A DNA stretch of 49,644 nt. Origin: Catenovulum maritimum (GTDB taxonomy: Bacteria > Pseudomonadota > Gammaproteobacteria > Enterobacterales > Alteromonadaceae). Positions 41,481 to 49,636 of this stretch are shown piece by piece. Numbering within the stretch: the first letter of the stretch is position 1; each line of letters begins with the position of its first letter. The DNA lies in NCBI RefSeq assembly GCF_001050375.1, contig NZ_KQ130506.1, positions 1 to 49,644 on the forward strand. The letters are read 5' to 3'. The notes below the pieces were generated by a model. That model had not been told where the DNA came from and did no database searches. It saw only the letters and a list, made by a program, of their open reading frames with translations. The position numbers and the translations under genes were made by a program.

Positions 41481-41532
41481 ATAGAGCTAAAGTCCTAAAC
41501 GTAAGTGGTTAAATGTTTAGGCTTAGCTCTAT
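41481..41532 (+). repeat. 52-bp palindrome after the heme operon
   Basis: ATAGAGCTAAAGTCCTAAAC and GTTTAGGCTTAGCTCTAT are near-perfect inverted copies around a 14-nt loop. It could end the heme operon transcript, but there is no T-run. Its outer ten bases TAGAGCTAAA equal the terminus of the MITE-like element at 19181, so it may be a relict of the same family. Confidence 0.55.
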
Positions 41533-41603
41533 TATGCGTTTGAATTGAGCTTTATGCTAAGCTAGGCCCAAATTTAAAGTCGTAATTTTCTACACGTAAA
41601 AAA

Positions 41604-42059
41604 ATGGATAAGATAAAGTTTTTAGACATAATCAACTCAACACCTTTGGTGTCGATTGATTTAATTATTGAAGATCAAAATGAGCGTTATTTACTTGGGC
41701 AAAGAGCGAATAAACCCGCTCAAGGTTTTTGGTTTGTACCAGGTGGTAGGATACGTAAAAATGAAACCCTGCAGCTTGCTTTTGAGCGCATCGTTACAAC
41801 CGAATTAGGTGCTAGCTGCATTGAAAGCTTAAACTTTGACGATGCCAAATTATTAGGGGCATATGACCATATTTACTCAGATAACTTTGCAAACGAAGCT
41901 GATGTGAATACTCACTATGTTGCGCTTGGTTATAAATTGAGTGTGACCGAAGCAATTCATTTTGATAAAGATAATCAGCATTCGGAGCTGAGCTGGTGGT
42001 CTAAATCTGAGTTAATGGCAAGTGAGCTAGTACACCAGAATACCAAGAACTACTTCTAA
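41604..42059 (+). CDS. gmm: GDP-mannose mannosyl hydrolase (Nudix family)
   Basis: A 151-residue enzyme that hydrolyses GDP-mannose to GDP and mannose. It opens with NSTPLVSIDLIIEDQNERYLLGQRANKPAQG in pattern with the family, and the Nudix helix is the modified form typical of GDPMH: VPGGRIRKNETLQLAFERIV, then TELG. The later DHIYSDNF and THYVALGYKL also match. Loss of the usual Nudix glutamates is normal for this group. It is a single gene after the heme operon and converges with the EamA gene; a part in capsule or polysaccharide sugar-nucleotide balance is likely. Confidence 0.9.
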   Translation: MDKIKFLDIINSTPLVSIDLIIEDQNERYLLGQRANKPAQGFWFVPGGRIRKNETLQLAFERIVTTELGASCIESLNFDDAKLLGAYDHIYSDNFANEADVNTHYVALGYKLSVTEAIHFDKDNQHSELSWWSKSELMASELVHQNTKNYF

Positions 42060-42066
42060 TTTTAAA

Positions 42067-42094
42067 GCTTGGTCTTTTAGTGAAAACACCAAGC
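42067..42094. terminator. Bidirectional terminator
   Basis: GCTTGGT and ACCAAGC pair, followed inward by TTTT/AAAA around AGTG. T-rich and A-rich flanks on both sides suit termination from either direction. It lies between the convergent gmm and EamA genes. Confidence 0.75.
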
Positions 42095-42107
42095 GTAAAA
42101 TAGCCCA

Positions 42108-43022
42108 CTAACTCGTTACCGGTTTAGTGCGGCTTTTTAGCTTACCTGCAGCAATAACTAAAACGATTCCCCCTAAAACCAATACTGACGCAATAATTAG
42201 CCGAGTTGTAAGTTGTTCAGAAGCAAAAGTGACCCCACCTAAGGTTGCTAAAATGGGGACTAATAATTGTAATACCCCTGCTTGAGTGATACTGATGTTT
42301 TTAATGGCTAAATACCAAATCGCATATCCTAACCCAGAAGCAATAGCGCCGGATGTAACCGCGTAAACTAAGCCGAGAGTATCCATTTCGATTTGTTTAA
42401 AACTAATTAGGGCCAGTATTACAACTAGGGGGAAGGTTCGAATAAAGTTATAGCTAGTATCGCTGAGTGGATTCACTGAATTTTTGCCTTTTAAGGTATA
42501 AATTCCCCAAGCTATGCCAGAGATAAGCATTAACACAAAGGCTAAAAAATTAGGCGTAGCGACGCTTGGTATGACTAAGTAGGTTAAACCAGAAAAAGAC
42601 ACTACAACCCCAAGCCACTCATGTAAATTTAATTTTTTTCCAGATAAGTAGCTGGCGGTTATCATAGTTAATTGCACCGCACCGAATAAAATTAAAGCGC
42701 CAGTGCCAGTATCCAATAATAGATAAGCGTATGAAAAAGTAACGGCATATAAAAACAGCATTAAACTGGCAAGCCAACTACCTTTAGCTTCAGCTGCTTT
42801 TATTGGCTTGGTCTCAGTTAACGAACTTTTACTGGCAAATAACTTTGTCATTAATAACAGAATACTTAATACCAGAGTGGCCGAAACCAACCTAACTAGG
42901 GTAAAACCAGCTGCATCTGCATGCTGTTCGCCAAGTGCTAAACGACATAAAATTGAGTTTCCAGCAAATGCAATTAGGGCTAAACTGGTTATTAGAAAAG
43001 TTTTAATGGTTAATAAATTCAC
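42108..43022 (-). CDS. EamA/DMT-family transporter
   Basis: Inner-membrane protein of 304 residues with about ten hydrophobic helices in two EamA repeats. The first starts FAGNSILCRLALGEQHADAAGFTLVR, where R-x-x-SATLVL follows; the second ends ILATLGGVTFASEQLTTRLI, the usual drug/metabolite-transporter signature. The substrate is unknown. The start is GTG 43022, only 23 bp from the divergent UDG-family gene, so promoters must overlap one or both coding regions or one start is misplaced. Confidence 0.88.
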   Translation of the reverse strand: MNLLTIKTFLITSLALIAFAGNSILCRLALGEQHADAAGFTLVRLVSATLVLSILLLMTKLFASKSSLTETKPIKAAEAKGSWLASLMLFLYAVTFSYAYLLLDTGTGALILFGAVQLTMITASYLSGKKLNLHEWLGVVVSFSGLTYLVIPSVATPNFLAFVLMLISGIAWGIYTLKGKNSVNPLSDTSYNFIRTFPLVVILALISFKQIEMDTLGLVYAVTSGAIASGLGYAIWYLAIKNISITQAGVLQLLVPILATLGGVTFASEQLTTRLIIASVLVLGGIVLVIAAGKLKSRTKPVTS

Positions 43023-43045
43023 TTTTACTCATTATTTGGTGTTGT

Positions 43046-43627
43046 TTGGATAAATTATTACAAGATATTCGCAACTGTCAGTTGTGCGCAAAAAGCTTGC
43101 AGCATAAACCTAGACCTGTGGTACAAGCAAATCCTTCCGCCAAAATACTAATTATTGGCCAAGCGCCGGGTGCTAGGGTTCAAGAGTCAGGCATTCCTTT
43201 TGACGATGCGAGTGGTAATCGGCTCAGAGATTGGATGGGAATCGACAAACAGACTTTTTACGATTCAAGTCAATTAGCCATTATGCCAATGGGATTTTGT
43301 TATCCTGGCAAAGGGAAATCTGGCGATTTACCGCCTAGACCCGAATGTGCACCTAAATGGCATCAGTTATTGTTAACTCAAATGCCCAATATCCAGCTTA
43401 CTTTATTTATAGGCCAATATGCGCAAAAATATTACCTCGGAGACAAGCATTTAAGTTTAACCGAAAGAGTCAAAAACTGGCAGGCTTATCAAACCCAATA
43501 TCCAATTCCATATTTTGTGTTACCCCATCCGTCACCGCGCAACCAGATCTGGTTAAAGAAAAACCCTTGGTTTGAATTAGAAGTGGTTGAAAACTTACGC
43601 ACAAATATAACAGCGATTTTAGGTTAA
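43046..43627 (+). CDS. Uracil-DNA glycosylase family protein
   Basis: A 193-residue protein of the UDG superfamily. Motif A is IIGQAPGARVQESGIPFDD and motif B is LPHPSPRNQIW. The N-terminal CQLCA recalls the first half of an iron-sulphur site, but the full set of cysteines of family 4 and 5 enzymes is not evident. It belongs to the small group typified by short UDG-like proteins of proteobacteria; base-excision activity is inferred. No ATG lies near the expected start, so TTG 43046 (LDKLLQDIRNCQLC) is proposed; ATT codons slightly upstream are possible. Confidence 0.8.
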   Translation: MDKLLQDIRNCQLCAKSLQHKPRPVVQANPSAKILIIGQAPGARVQESGIPFDDASGNRLRDWMGIDKQTFYDSSQLAIMPMGFCYPGKGKSGDLPPRPECAPKWHQLLLTQMPNIQLTLFIGQYAQKYYLGDKHLSLTERVKNWQAYQTQYPIPYFVLPHPSPRNQIWLKKNPWFELEVVENLRTNITAILG

Positions 43628-43732
43628 GTCCTTAATCTAATTAGTTGTATCACACTGTGGCTGGTATCATTTGTTATCATGTGGCGACTATCAAATCGGT
43701 AATGGATTTCTGCTATCTTTAGGCAATTAAAA

Positions 43733-44869
43733 ATGAATAAAAATAAAAAAATACTCATAGTTGGAGCTGGTATTGCGGGTATTAGCTTATATCGCAAGTT
43801 AAGAGCCTTTGGCTTTTCACCTGATATCATAGAGCAGGCAGACTCTTGGCGACAAGATGGCGCGGCTATTTGTTTGCCCGCTAATGCCGTGTTAGAGCTA
43901 GACAAGCTTGGTCTTAAAGATGAATTACTCAACTCGGCTCATCAAGTTTTCGACATTGAATACGCTTTAGCTGATGGCAGAGAATTGGCATCGGCTTCGC
44001 TAAAGCAATCACCTTGTGATAAAGCGCCATTTGTTGCTTTAATGCGTGGTAAATTAATGGAAATTCTTAGAGCTGGAATTGACTTAGCCGAAGTTAAATT
44101 CTCCACTCAAATCGATTCAATCTCTCAGAGCAGTGAACAAGTATTGGTTAACTTTAATCATGGCGGCACAGCACAATATGATTTAGTGATAGCGGCGGAT
44201 GGGATTAACTCTAAAACTCGAGGGCTGGTTTTTCCAAATTCTGAATTGAATTATTCAGGTGTGACTAACTGGCGCTTTACCGCGCAAATATCGACAAAAA
44301 ATTTACACCCTGTTTATTATGTGGGGAGCGACTCCGCCTTTATGATTTATCCTATTGCGGATGATAAAGTATATTGTTATGCGCAAATTTTCGATAAAGA
44401 TAAATCGTATTTTAACCAAGCAGCGCATGAAGCGATTCAAACACTGTTTAAGCATTATTGTCAGCCAGTACAGCAAGCGATTGCTCAGCTAAATAGGCAA
44501 GATATAGTCGTAGGTGAGTTGAAGTCGGTTAGCCAAGTTAAGGCCGTACAGCAGAAGGTGTTATTAATTGGAGACGCGTTACACGGGTGTCCGCCTAGTC
44601 TGCAGCAGGGTGTTGGGTTAGCTTTGGAAGATGTTAATTGTATCTCTGAGTTATTAGCTCAAATGCCGATCGAGCAAGCTCTAGTTCAGTTTGAATCCAA
44701 TCGACTTACCCGAATTAAGTGGGTAGTGGATGAATCTAATAAAATTATTAAATTAGCAGGAATCGGTCGATTTGCGATCGGTCGCTTTTTACGTAATTTA
44801 AAAATTAAAAAAGGCGGACCGGCCAACGTTATAGGTTGGAAAAAGTTATTATCTGAGAAAGCCTATTAG
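43733..44869 (+). CDS. FAD-dependent monooxygenase
   Basis: A 378-residue flavoprotein of the PHBH/UbiH-like group A monooxygenases. The N-terminal Rossmann motif is ILIVGAGIAGISLYRKL. The mid-protein DLVIAADGINSKTRGLV is the conserved DG motif, and VLLIGDALHGCPPSLQQGVG is the second FAD site (GD motif), followed by ALEDVNCISELLAQ. Such enzymes hydroxylate aromatic or other small substrates with NAD(P)H; the substrate here is not known. It has its own upstream gap of 105 bp and no clear operon partner. Confidence 0.88.
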   Translation: MNKNKKILIVGAGIAGISLYRKLRAFGFSPDIIEQADSWRQDGAAICLPANAVLELDKLGLKDELLNSAHQVFDIEYALADGRELASASLKQSPCDKAPFVALMRGKLMEILRAGIDLAEVKFSTQIDSISQSSEQVLVNFNHGGTAQYDLVIAADGINSKTRGLVFPNSELNYSGVTNWRFTAQISTKNLHPVYYVGSDSAFMIYPIADDKVYCYAQIFDKDKSYFNQAAHEAIQTLFKHYCQPVQQAIAQLNRQDIVVGELKSVSQVKAVQQKVLLIGDALHGCPPSLQQGVGLALEDVNCISELLAQMPIEQALVQFESNRLTRIKWVVDESNKIIKLAGIGRFAIGRFLRNLKIKKGGPANVIGWKKLLSEKAY

Positions 44870-44952
44870 TTTGATTTAAGCAAATTGGTTAAATTCAGAT
44901 TCTCTTGTTATGCTTGATTTTCCAGAGTTTAATCAATTTAAATGGCGTTATT

Positions 44953-45177
44953 ATGGCTAGGTTTGATGAATATAAAGTAATGCACGTGGTTGAAGGCGGC
45001 TGTGGCACCTTGTTATTTGGCTCGAGCGGACTTCCGCTTAAAAGGTTGGAATCAACCCTAAATCAAGAGGCTGCAGATGGTTGGGAACTGGTATTTCAAG
45101 TGATAGAAAATAAAAGGTTTTGGTTATTTTGGAGTCGAGAATCCGTGATTGTAACCTTAGGGCGAAAACGTGGTTAA
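44953..45177 (+). CDS. DUF4177-like small protein
   Basis: A 74-residue protein from ATG 44953. It has the DUF4177 pattern: FDEYKVMHV at the start, then LNQEAADGWELVFQVIENKRFWLFW, and a basic C-terminus LGRKRG. The frame is open 16 codons upstream but that part lacks family resemblance. Function is unknown. Its end overlaps the yidD start by 8 bp. Confidence 0.72.
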   Translation: MARFDEYKVMHVVEGGCGTLLFGSSGLPLKRLESTLNQEAADGWELVFQVIENKRFWLFWSRESVIVTLGRKRG

Positions 45178-45394
45178 ACGCGCTATTTTAGCTGCCATTC
45201 GCCGCTATCAAGTGAATGGGGGGTCAAAGCATTACTTTGGTTTAGCCTGCAATTTTTCGCCTACCTGTTCAGAATATACGGCCCAAGCGATTGAAAAATA
45301 TGGTGTGCTTAGCGGTGTTAAACTGGGCATAAAGCGAATTTGTCGCTGTAACCAAAGCGATTGCCCAAGCACATCTTATGATCCGTTAAACTAG
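45170..45394 (+). CDS. yidD: YidD-family membrane protein insertion efficiency factor
   Basis: A 74-residue protein with GTG start. It has the YidD core CNFSPTCSEYTAQAIEKYGV, followed by IKRICRCN and the C-terminal YDPL. YidD is a small amphipathic protein thought to help YidC insert membrane proteins. It is normally found between rnpA and yidC; here it follows a DUF4177 gene, so it is probably a second, displaced copy. The usual GG before YDP is changed to PSTS. Confidence 0.82.
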   Translation: MVKRAILAAIRRYQVNGGSKHYFGLACNFSPTCSEYTAQAIEKYGVLSGVKLGIKRICRCNQSDCPSTSYDPLN

Positions 45395-45419
45395 CACTTC
45401 ACTGATTGGTAATAGATTT

Positions 45420-45812
45420 ATGGATGAGCAATTTTTAAAAGATGAAGAAGAAGCTTTAAGACAACAAATTGCCGAGCTCTCGCCAAACCAAAAAAAACTT
45501 TATTACCGGCTCGAAGTAAAAAGGATAAAAGACCCAGATACTTACGCGGCACTTAATTACTTCTTTATTGTCGGCTTGCATCATTTTTATCTAGGTAAAA
45601 ATCTAAATGCTGTGATCGATATTGCATTATTAGTGATTGGACTGTTGACCATTACGAGTTATGGTTGGGTTTTGCTTGCAGCGGTTAGCTTATACGAATG
45701 CTTCCAATTATTTAATAGCCAGAAAATACTGCATCAATATAATAATCAAGTGATGCGTTCAACCTTAGCTGAAGTCAGTAAAATGACTCAAGCCGATTTA
45801 AATCAGATTTAA
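45420..45812 (+). CDS. TM2-like small membrane protein
   Basis: A 130-residue protein. A charged N-terminal helix (residues 1-40) is followed by two transmembrane stretches, ALNYFFIVGLHHFYLGK and ALLVIGLLTITSYGWVLLAAV, then a polar C-terminus. The first helix with GLHHFYLGK is the TM2-domain signature. Function is unknown. It follows yidD by 25 bp and may be in the same transcript. Confidence 0.72.
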   Translation: MDEQFLKDEEEALRQQIAELSPNQKKLYYRLEVKRIKDPDTYAALNYFFIVGLHHFYLGKNLNAVIDIALLVIGLLTITSYGWVLLAAVSLYECFQLFNSQKILHQYNNQVMRSTLAEVSKMTQADLNQI

Positions 45813-45860
45813 TCAAGATAGATTTTATTTTTACCCTATGAATTACCCAGGTTACCTATT

Positions 45861-47312
45861 TTGTATTTAACAATATTAACGACACCATTGTATTTATTTT
45901 CGCGGTTAAGCAAATTAACCACAGTGCTATTTTTATTCATCCTGTTTTTATTGGGAAGTACGGCCAATGCTATGACAAATTCAAACAATCAATCGACCGT
46001 TTCTATGCCTATTGAGGTGAGTTTGGAATTTGTTGAAGCCAAGCTGAATGACGCACTGCCGGATCTACTCGCAGATATCAATGAGCCCAATCGAATTTGC
46101 GTTAAAAATAAATTCATTAAATTAAGATGTGACCTTAATGGCTGGGTTAAGCGTAATGGTGAGATTAAACTTGCTGGATTTAATGATGCTTTACATTTTT
46201 CTATACCGATAAAAGCACAAGTATCGGCGAAAGCAGGGATTAGCGAAACAGTTAATGCTGCTGCAACCGTTTATATTATTGCGAAACCTAAACTAAATGC
46301 TGATTGGTCTTTGTCGGTAGAGGTTAACCCAGATTATAAATGGGATAAAAAGCCAAGTTTGGAACTATTTGGCCTGATTAAAATTAGTTTTGCTAAGCAG
46401 GTCGATCCTCAAATTCGAGCTAAGATGAATGAGTTTGTCGCTGAGATCCCCGAAATGTTAGCGAATTTAAAATTAAGGCGACAGGTCGAATTGGCTTGGC
46501 AAAAAATTCAAGAACCAGTGGAAATAAATGATAATCCAAAGCTGAACTTATTGTTTAGTCCTAATTTAATTGGTTACTCCGGTCTAGCAATAACTCAGCA
46601 AGCGATAAAAACGACAATTAATGTTTCTGGGCATACCGATGTTTTCTTAGGTGAAGTAGAAGCTCAGCATAAAGCGCCATTATTGGATATTAGTGAAACT
46701 AAGCCGCTTAACCAAGGAAGCTTTTCACTTGGCTTGCCTTTAGTTATTCCATACCAAGAGATGCTGGATGCAATTAATCAAAAGTTACCAAATGGATATG
46801 AAAAGAAGTTAGATAATGAAGGCAAATTAAAAGTTTATAACCCGGATATACAAAGCAGCGCTAATGGCTTATTGGCGATAAAACTTACGCTTGAATATGA
46901 CAACCGCTCTCGATTTTTAAGATGGATTGATGTTTTTAATTGGTTTAGTTTTAAAGGGACAATTGCTTTTGAAGGTAAGCCTAGCCTAAATAAGTTAGAC
47001 CGAAGTATCACGCTAGATAGTTTGGAATATCAGGCCAATACGGATAACTCTATTTTAGATGGTTTGGTTTCGGTTGCGCGTATTGAAATGATCCGAGAAT
47101 ACATAAAACAAAAAGCTAGATATTCATTTGGCGATAAAGTGGATGAAGGGATTGCAAAGGTCAACAAAGCGCTAAATAAACCAACAGATAAAGATGTTAA
47201 GGTACTGGCATTGCTAGAAAATATCAGTGTAGATAACTTAGTGGTGAATCAAGATAGTTTAGTGGTGGATACACGCTTGTCTGGATTAGTGAGTGTTAAA
47301 GTTGAGCCGTAA
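45861..47312 (+). CDS. DUF4403 family exported protein
   Basis: A 483-residue protein that begins with a TTG start and a long hydrophobic leader (LTTVLFLFILFLLGSTANAM), so it is exported or anchored. The body matches DUF4403: PIEVSLEFVEAKLNDALPD, RCDLNGWVKRNGEIKL, an internal repeat of beta-rich sections (LGLPLVIPYQEMLDAINQKL), and ISVDNLVVNQDSLVVDTRLS at the end. DUF4403 proteins resemble lipid-binding TULIP-type folds, but their role is undefined. The TTG has AGG about 9 nt upstream; no ATG would keep the signal. Confidence 0.78.
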   Translation: MYLTILTTPLYLFSRLSKLTTVLFLFILFLLGSTANAMTNSNNQSTVSMPIEVSLEFVEAKLNDALPDLLADINEPNRICVKNKFIKLRCDLNGWVKRNGEIKLAGFNDALHFSIPIKAQVSAKAGISETVNAAATVYIIAKPKLNADWSLSVEVNPDYKWDKKPSLELFGLIKISFAKQVDPQIRAKMNEFVAEIPEMLANLKLRRQVELAWQKIQEPVEINDNPKLNLLFSPNLIGYSGLAITQQAIKTTINVSGHTDVFLGEVEAQHKAPLLDISETKPLNQGSFSLGLPLVIPYQEMLDAINQKLPNGYEKKLDNEGKLKVYNPDIQSSANGLLAIKLTLEYDNRSRFLRWIDVFNWFSFKGTIAFEGKPSLNKLDRSITLDSLEYQANTDNSILDGLVSVARIEMIREYIKQKARYSFGDKVDEGIAKVNKALNKPTDKDVKVLALLENISVDNLVVNQDSLVVDTRLSGLVSVKVEP

Positions 47313-47445
47313 ATTTCAAAGTGGATGGACGGCTATGAATTAGCGATTGTACTGATCAATATCTGTAGCTTATATTTTACTGTTATTGAATAATAGGTTC
47401 ATTTTTCACCTGACAGGCAGCTATGAGTGAGAAGCAGATCTTAAT

Positions 47446-47465
47446 TAGCTTTTAGTTGAAAGCTA
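47446..47465. other. Small hairpin between DUF4403 gene and intI
   Basis: TAGCTTT and AAAGCTA pair around TAGTTG in the 204-bp gap between the convergent DUF4403 and integrase genes. No T-run follows, so its function is unclear. Confidence 0.3.
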
Positions 47466-47516
47466 GCTCTCGGATCCAAAGCAAGCACCTAGTTTTCTAT
47501 TAGAATTTTGACTATT

Positions 47517-48479
47517 TTAGTACGCCAGATCCAGCGGGCTGCGAGCATAGCCAAATTTAGAACCAATAACATGCGTGTAAATTTCAGTTGTTTTTACATC
47601 ATTATGACCAAGCAGTTCCTGAACTGTCCTAATGTCAGCGCCAGAACGCAGTAACTCAGTTGCAAATGAATGCCTGAAAGTATGAGCTGTCACGCGTTTA
47701 TCTATAGCTGATTTTTTGACTGCCTGTCTGAGTTGTTTTCGAAATGCGGTTTCGTGAATATGATGACGACAAATATAGCCATCTTGTGGATGCATGCAGC
47801 GAACACTCGATGGGAAGATGTATTGCCAAGCGGTATCTTTGGCTGCAGACTTGTACTTATTGATCAAACTGATTGGCATAGAGGCAAGACCAAAGCCGTC
47901 TTTTAGATCTTGTTGATGTAACTGCTTAGCGTTTTCGATTTGGGCTTGTAACGGGACAATTAAATTTTCAGGCAACATTGTACAACGATCTTTATTTCCC
48001 TTACCACGGAAGATAAAAAGACTTTTATTTTGAAAATCAATGTCTTTAACCCTTAGTCTTAGTGCTTCACTTATTCTTAAACCTGCACCAAATAGTAGAC
48101 TGGCTATGATTTGATATTTGCCTGACAGGTTAGTAATGATTGACATCGCTTCTTGGGTACTCAGTACCGTTGGGATGGTTTTTTGCCGTTTAGTAAACGA
48201 ATATGCAAGCTCAGTAATTTCTTTTTTAATGACATATCTATACATGAATATTATTGCACACAGCGCTTGATTTTGAGTCGCTGCACTGACTTGCCGATTG
48301 ACAGCAAGATGATTTAAAAAGCGCTCAATTTCTGAATTCCCCATATCCTTTGGGTGTTTATAATCGCTAAAGCGAATAAAGGTACGAACCCAATGTAGAT
48401 AAGATTTTTCAGTTGTATAACTGTAATGCTTGGTTCTGAGCTCAGTTCTAATTGACTCGATAAATTGAGATTTAGCCAT
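47517..48479 (-). CDS. intI: Integron integrase IntI
   Basis: Tyrosine recombinase of 320 residues that inserts and excises gene cassettes at attI and attC. The catalytic residues are in GLRISEALRLRV (Arg), HTFRHSFATELL (His-x-x-Arg), LLGHNDV and EIYTHV (Tyr). The extra IntI domain that separates integron integrases from XerCD is present: DLKDGFGLASMPISLINKY, then WQYIFPSS and RHHIHETAF. The start is ATG 48479 with TTGGAGGA 8 nt upstream, and the promoter carries a LexA box. Cassettes lie on the opposite side, to the right, in the standard divergent layout. Confidence 0.95.
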   Translation of the reverse strand: MAKSQFIESIRTELRTKHYSYTTEKSYLHWVRTFIRFSDYKHPKDMGNSEIERFLNHLAVNRQVSAATQNQALCAIIFMYRYVIKKEITELAYSFTKRQKTIPTVLSTQEAMSIITNLSGKYQIIASLLFGAGLRISEALRLRVKDIDFQNKSLFIFRGKGNKDRCTMLPENLIVPLQAQIENAKQLHQQDLKDGFGLASMPISLINKYKSAAKDTAWQYIFPSSVRCMHPQDGYICRHHIHETAFRKQLRQAVKKSAIDKRVTAHTFRHSFATELLRSGADIRTVQELLGHNDVKTTEIYTHVIGSKFGYARSPLDLAY

Positions 48480-48502
48480 CAATAAATCCTCCAACCTGAT
48501 TG

Positions 48503-48546
48503 CTGGTTATTTATACAGTTATAATGGCAAGATGCCAAAAACTCAA
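48503..48546 (-). promoter_or_regulatory. intI promoter with LexA box
   Basis: Read on the minus strand: TTGAGT (-35, 48541-48546), 17-bp spacer, TATAAC (-10, 48518-48523), then CTGTATAAATAACCAG (48503-48518), a 16-bp LexA box of the form CTG-N10-CAG that touches the -10. Such sites place integrase under SOS control. It is 24 bp upstream of the intI ATG. Confidence 0.8.
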
Positions 48547-48820
48547 ATTATTTCTCGCTTTGTTTTTAACAAGGTATTGGTTTCCTGAAGATAATAGTAA
48601 TTAACAATATGATTTTATTTGTTTTTTATAATAGTGAATTTACATAACGACCCTATATTTGACTCGCTTTGACGATTGGCTTGGTTTCTAGCCTAAAATT
48701 GTTGTTGCACTTTAGTTAATTTAAGCTTAAGTTTATGAAATTATTAATTTAAAACTTATTGGAATGGCGTTGTTATACTTAATGTTGAAAAGTTCTATAC
48801 GCACTTCTAATGATTAAGCT

Positions 48821-48827
48821 GTTATGT
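48821..48827 (+). other. Candidate attI recombination point
   Basis: GTTATGT resembles the core GTTRRRY recognised by IntI and lies 22 bp before the first cassette ORF, so the attI site would span the bases just to its left. GTTATAC at 48772-48778 is an alternative. The rest of the gene-free interval 48480-48848 holds the intI promoter and otherwise only AT-rich sequence; a cassette promoter could be within it but is not clear. Confidence 0.45.
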
Positions 48828-49195
48828 TTTCATGGATGAATCAGAGTTATGATTAAAAAAATTGGCTTTTTTATAATGGGAATTCTCTTTATGGGAATTT
48901 ACATACCCTTATCATTAAAAGTATTTTCTGGCTCAGAACAAAATATCCATTATGCACAAAATGGACTTATGTTTGGTAGTTATACTTTAATAGGTTCTTT
49001 CATATTCATGACTATTTTATTACTTATAATTTGTAACTATCTTATCGATAAAATATTTATAAAAACTAGTAAAAAATAATATTGTTCTTGTTAACATTTA
49101 AAACATAACAAGTCACTCAAAAGGACAAATAACAGTTGGTTTTTGCTCCTTCGTCGCTTATTTTAACCAACTATTATTTGCCTCTTAGTGAGGCG
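48822..49195 (+). mobile_element. Integron gene cassette 1
   Basis: Runs from the candidate attI cut (G then TTATGT) to the G of the R' core GTTAGGT in the attC site, about 374 bp, holding one ORF in the usual orientation away from intI. Confidence 0.65.
48849..49079 (+). CDS. Cassette-encoded small membrane protein, unknown
   Basis: A 76-residue protein with two hydrophobic helices, GFFIMGILFMGIYIPLSLKVF and FGSYTLIGSFIFMTILLLII, joined by a short polar loop (SGSEQNIHYAQN), and a basic tail KTSKK. I do not recognise a family. The gene is very AT-rich compared with the housekeeping genes, as integron cassettes often are. Translation from ATG 48849 is likely; the ribosome site is weak (CAGAG). 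Confidence 0.65.
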   Translation: MIKKIGFFIMGILFMGIYIPLSLKVFSGSEQNIHYAQNGLMFGSYTLIGSFIFMTILLLIICNYLIDKIFIKTSKK

Positions 49196-49201
49196 TTAGG
49201 T
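49103..49201 (+). repeat. attC recombination site of cassette 1
   Basis: A 99-bp imperfect palindrome from R'' (ACATAAC, 49103-49109) to R' (GTTAGGT, 49195-49201). The left arm, through CACTCAAAAGGACAAATAAC and AGTTGG, pairs with the right arm CCAACTATTATTTGCCTCTT and AGTGAGGC. Unpaired bases in the left arm would be the extrahelical bases that direct strand choice by IntI. The terminal loop is about 25 nt. Cleavage is expected after G49195. Confidence 0.9.
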
Positions 49202-49210
49202 GCAATATTC

Positions 49211-49636
49211 ATGCTTCGGTATATTTTACAACTATTCTTACTCATAACTGTTGCATTACCCTGTCAAGCAATCGCATCGGATCACAGCCCAGACGGAACT
49301 TGGCGACTTGAAATTAATAATTTAAATAATTCAACCATCAGTGTTGCTCACATTAAGTTTACTAAAAAAGTTTCACGTTCCTGCATTGAAGGTGATTGGA
49401 AAAAAATTAAGTTTGTTTCGGTAACTGCATCAGATGAAAATTTTTTCCCTATTACCCAAGAGATATCTTATAAAATCAGCGAAGGTATATTGATTATTGG
49501 TCGCAATGGAAGGTGTGATTCATATTTACACCTAACGGGTAATTTTATCGGCAATGGCACAAGAGGTGAGTACAGGACCTTTGGGCTTAGTCATAATAAG
49601 TTGCTGGGAAAATTCTTAATCAATAACATCAAGTAA
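49211..49636 (+). CDS. Cassette-encoded exported protein, unknown
   Basis: A 141-residue protein, complete within the window, with a signal peptide (YILQLFLLITVALPCQAIAS) and a beta-rich mature part (GTWRLEINNLNNSTISVAHI, YKISEGILIIGRNGRC). Cys residues in RSCIEGDW and NGRCDSY could form a disulphide. I recognise no family. ATG 49211 is 10 nt from the attC end, the normal position for a cassette ORF; the frame is open back into the attC site but that part is not counted. The last bases TTGCACCT match the start of a following attC (ACCTAAC expected), cut off by the window edge. Confidence 0.7.
   Translation: MLRYILQLFLLITVALPCQAIASDHSPDGTWRLEINNLNNSTISVAHIKFTKKVSRSCIEGDWKKIKFVSVTASDENFFPITQEISYKISEGILIIGRNGRCDSYLHLTGNFIGNGTRGEYRTFGLSHNKLLGKFLINNIK

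Noticed and set aside
48772-48778. GTTATAC as the attI core
   Set aside because: It fits the relaxed core and follows GGCGTT as in attC ends, but it is 70 bp from the first cassette ORF and has no paired left arm. The site at 48821 is preferred; the choice remains open.
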